From Methylomarinum sp. (GTDB lineage Bacteria; Pseudomonadota; Gammaproteobacteria; Methylococcales; Methylomonadaceae), in NCBI GenBank assembly GCA_013139755.1, contig WTAG01000614.1:1-7985 (forward strand): a stretch of DNA of 7,985 bases, read 5' to 3'. Shown one piece after another: positions 6,538-7,985 of the stretch (position 1 is the stretch's first letter; every line of letters begins with the position of its first letter). The notes below the pieces were generated by a model, which saw only the letters and a list, made by a program, of their open reading frames with translations, did no database searches and was not told where the DNA came from. Position numbers and translations under genes: made by a program.

Positions 6538-6728
6538 TGTTTGAATTGTTGTTAGTTATTTTTTCGATTTTTATTTTATGGCTGGGTACAAGAATTTTAG
6601 ATAAAGCCGGGTTTCATAAGGCCTATGTCTTGTTTTTATTATTGCCAGTAGTCAACATTATTATGCTTTGGTATTTTGCCTTCACCCCGTGGCCTAATTT
6701 AAGATCAGATGTTAGGCAGGATTTTTAA
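6537..6728 (+). CDS. Two-helix membrane miniprotein with KAGFH/PWP motifs (copy 2)
   Basis: The protein has 63 residues. Helix 1 spans about residues 3-19, followed by the loop DKAGFHKAY (22-30), helix 2 about 31-50 (LLLPVVNIIMLWYFAF), PWP (51-53), then a charged tail. It shares KAGFH, LLP and PWP with the gene before it at nearly equal spacing, so the pair arose by tandem duplication. The copies have diverged well, with little identity outside the motifs. GAGGA (6526-6530) lies six bases before the ATG, inside the end of copy 1, and the TAATG overlap implies co-translation. Copy 2 looks closer to the general AGF..PxVNxxMLWxFAFxxWP family than copy 1. The function is unknown. It is convergent with the diguanylate cyclase gene, with 12 bases between stops and no terminator visible there. 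Confidence 0.8.
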   Translation: MFELLLVIFSIFILWLGTRILDKAGFHKAYVLFLLLPVVNIIMLWYFAFTPWPNLRSDVRQDF

Positions 6729-6740
6729 AGTGTTAGCTCC

Positions 6741-7631
6741 TTATATGCTGTCATAACATACTCTGTTTCTACCAGTATGTTTGGCTTCATATAAATAATG
6801 ATCGGCAATACTAATTAATTGATGCTGGTCTTTGAAATTATTAAAAGCGTTATAAGTGGCAACGCCTAGACTAATAGATGATTGAAGATCCTGATCTTTA
6901 TAGTTAAATTTACTGTTGGCAACCAATTGTCTCATCCGGTTTGCCAACAATACGGCATCAGATAATTCTGTGTCGCGCAGTAAAACAGCAAACTCTTCAC
7001 CTCCAAAGCGGGCAAAAGTATCATAATTACGTGCTAAGGGATTAATCAGTGCAGCTATTTCAGTAAGCACAAAATCACCAGCCTGATGACCGTATTGATC
7101 ATTAAATAATTTAAAATGATCAATATCAAACAAGATTAAACTCAGAGAACTTTTGTTACGTTTAGCAAAGTTAAATTCCTTTTCAATAGTTTCTGAAAAA
7201 TATCGCTTATTATAAATTTTTGTTAAATCATCTTTAATGATTAATGTTCTGACTTGCTGGTGGTAGAGGGCTTCCTCAGAGTCATGAAAAGAAAATTTTA
7301 AGACAGTGTCGGCTATACGGATTTTATCACCATCCATCAATTGGCTGGCATCAGTGATTTTTTTATCATTAATTTCTGTGCCGTTAGTACTGTTTAAATC
7401 GGTAGCTATAAAGTGCCCGTCTTTTTTTTGGATTAAAAGATGGCGACGACTAATGCTAATATCCGTCAGAATGATGGTGGAGCCATTGCAGCGACCAAGC
7501 ACTTCTTCACTATCCAAAATAAAAATTTCACCTAGGGGACTGCCTTTAATAATGGTCAGTGAAGCTTGTTTTTCTGAGGCTATTGTCTGTTTGCTATCAG
7601 GCTTTTTCCATATCTTAGTTGGTTGATTCAT
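6741..7631 (-). CDS. FHA-GGDEF diguanylate cyclase
   Basis: This 296-residue protein lacks membrane segments, so it is cytosolic. It should make cyclic di-GMP from two GTP. Residues about 24-118 form an FHA phosphothreonine-binding domain with Gly46-Arg47, SRRH (61-64) and STNG (81-84). A short helix links it to the GGDEF domain (about 130-296). That domain has the DDLTKIYNKRYF entry motif, the metal-binding FDIDHFKLFND segment and the active site GGEEF (210-214). The inhibitory I-site RxxD is present as R201-N-Y-D204, exactly five residues before GGEEF, so product feedback is expected. The FHA domain implies control by a Ser/Thr kinase or phosphoprotein partner, none of which is visible here. 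The ATG at 7631 has no Shine-Dalgarno; the frame upstream is open only briefly, to a TAA, and has no better start. Confidence 0.93.
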   Translation of the reverse strand: MNQPTKIWKKPDSKQTIASEKQASLTIIKGSPLGEIFILDSEEVLGRCNGSTIILTDISISRRHLLIQKKDGHFIATDLNSTNGTEINDKKITDASQLMDGDKIRIADTVLKFSFHDSEEALYHQQVRTLIIKDDLTKIYNKRYFSETIEKEFNFAKRNKSSLSLILFDIDHFKLFNDQYGHQAGDFVLTEIAALINPLARNYDTFARFGGEEFAVLLRDTELSDAVLLANRMRQLVANSKFNYKDQDLQSSISLGVATYNAFNNFKDQHQLISIADHYLYEAKHTGRNRVCYDSI

Positions 7632-7678
7632 GGCGCGTCTGTTTTTACACTCTAGTAATTGGCAAACTTAGTGGCTGA

Positions 7679-7707
7679 ATTATAACATTGGCAAGTATAT
7701 TTTCCAG
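7679..7707 (-). promoter_or_regulatory. Extended -10 promoter for the FHA-GGDEF gene
   Basis: On the minus strand TGT-TATAAT is a perfect extended -10 (7687 down to 7679). A 17-base spacer leads to the hexamer CTGGAA (7707-7702), which shares three of six bases with TTGACA. Transcription would begin near 7672, giving a leader of about 40 bases before the ATG at 7631. It is the best promoter match I see in the window. Confidence 0.6.
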
Positions 7708-7729
7708 ACCGGATACAATTCATTTAGCT

Positions 7730-7750
7730 AAAAAAGCCAAGTCCAATGGC
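7730..7750 (-). terminator. Weak candidate terminator for the kinase gene
   Basis: On the minus strand GCCA (7750-7747) and TGGC (7739-7736) form a four-pair stem with a seven-base loop, followed directly by six T's (7735-7730). G-T pairs could lengthen the stem into the T-run. It lies about 100 bases after the kinase stop and just before the promoter of the diguanylate cyclase gene, where a terminator makes sense. The stem is short. Confidence 0.35.
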
Positions 7751-7824
7751 CCCAAATAGCATTTCCCAAACAAGTAACGATGTACTTTCCATTCTAAAGT
7801 TTACCTTTTTTATAGCCCGTGGAT

Positions 7825-7855
7825 GGTGAAGCGATAGCGCATTCCGTCATTCACC
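7825..7855. repeat. Imperfect palindrome, possible decayed REP-like element
   Basis: Outer arms ggtgaa (7825-7830) and ttcacc (7850-7855) enclose an inner gcg-atag-cgc hairpin (7831-7840), with nine unpaired bases on the right. The core GAAGCGATAGCGCATTCCG resembles the GC-rich palindromes seen between genes in gammaproteobacteria. It overlaps the last codons and stop of the histidine-kinase gene, so it may have supplied that protein's tail. From 7632 to 7850 I otherwise see only the promoter and the weak terminator already listed. Confidence 0.3.
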
Positions 7856-7985
7856 GCGAGTAAACTAGCGATATGTCGGGGTACGTATCCGTCTTACGAG
7901 CCGCCATATTATCAGACATTGTAAGTTCCACCCAGAAGGTACTGCCTTTGCCAGGAGTGCTGTCAACGCCGATTGATCCATTCAT
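7851..7985 (-). CDS. C-terminal end of a sensor histidine kinase (partial)
   Basis: The frame enters from the right edge and stops at TGA (7853-7851), showing the last 44 residues. The opening MNGSIGVDSTPGKGSTFWVEL is the classic end of a HATPase_c domain, with the G2 box (GKGSTFW) and closing strand. This places it firmly among sensor kinases, especially hybrid or BarA-like ones. The tail after it, TMSDNMAARK and onward, looks like no known domain and ends inside a palindromic sequence. A typical hybrid kinase would go on to a receiver domain, so the gene may be a plain kinase or one cut short here. The ATP-binding N and G1 boxes, sensor part and start lie outside the window. The FHA-GGDEF gene follows on the same strand 219 bases later with its own promoter. 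Confidence 0.8.
   Translation of the reverse strand: MNGSIGVDSTPGKGSTFWVELTMSDNMAARKTDTYPDISLVYSR

Noticed and set aside
7306..7626. 106-residue plus-strand ORF
   Set aside because: It is antisense to the FHA domain, whose motifs are intact. Its hydrophobic look comes from the complement of the FHA coding sequence.
1..7985. CRISPR arrays, tRNA or rRNA genes, riboswitches, insertion sequences, attachment sites
   Set aside because: I read both strands for regularly spaced repeats, transposase motifs, tRNA-like cloverleafs and long terminal repeats and saw none.

Overview
The window is AT-rich, densely packed chromosomal DNA. PyrF, the Uup-type ABC-F ATPase, the CinA-type protein and the FHA-GGDEF enzyme are all of proteobacterial type, and the general look is gammaproteobacterial. 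The PyrF sequence (DLKFFDISATVGRA) and the mix of neighbours remind me of type I methanotrophs (Methylococcales). That is an impression from memory only, and no methane-oxidation gene is present. I see no tRNA, rRNA, CRISPR array, transposase or phage gene.

Layout. (1) Bases 1-561, plus strand: the 3' part of a gene for a secreted protein of unknown function; its signal peptide starts at or just before the window edge. (2) Bases 585-613: a perfect hairpin between convergent genes. (3) Bases 625-1347, minus strand: pyrF, orotidine 5'-phosphate decarboxylase. (4) Bases 1348-1483: a divergent control region with a strong inverted repeat and an extended -10 promoter. (5) Bases 1484-5498, plus strand: a tightly overlapping three-gene operon, an AEC-family permease, a CinA-like protein whose C-terminal NMN-amidase-type domain has lost its signature motifs, and the ABC-F ATPase Uup (GTG start), followed by an intrinsic terminator. 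(6) Bases 5584-5931: a stand-alone receiver-domain response regulator with a TTG start, overlapped by a five-codon mini-ORF. (7) Bases 5992-6017: a REP-like hairpin. (8) Bases 6079-6276: a Bfd-like [2Fe-2S] mini-ferredoxin. (9) Bases 6340-6728: two overlapping genes for paralogous two-helix membrane miniproteins sharing KAGFH and PWP motifs. (10) Bases 6741-7631, minus strand: an FHA-GGDEF diguanylate cyclase with its own extended -10 promoter. (11) Bases 7851-7985, minus strand: the extreme C-terminus of a histidine kinase running off the right edge.

How the genes relate. Most are housekeeping genes (pyrimidine synthesis; ABC-F ribosome or DNA maintenance) or small signalling parts (receiver, diguanylate cyclase, kinase end). 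The only clear multi-gene operons are permease-cinA-uup and the miniprotein pair. I find no strong evidence for a new defence or biosynthetic system. The points most worth a second look are the duplicated miniprotein pair, the degenerate CinA domain, the odd start of the response regulator and the palindromic intergenic elements.
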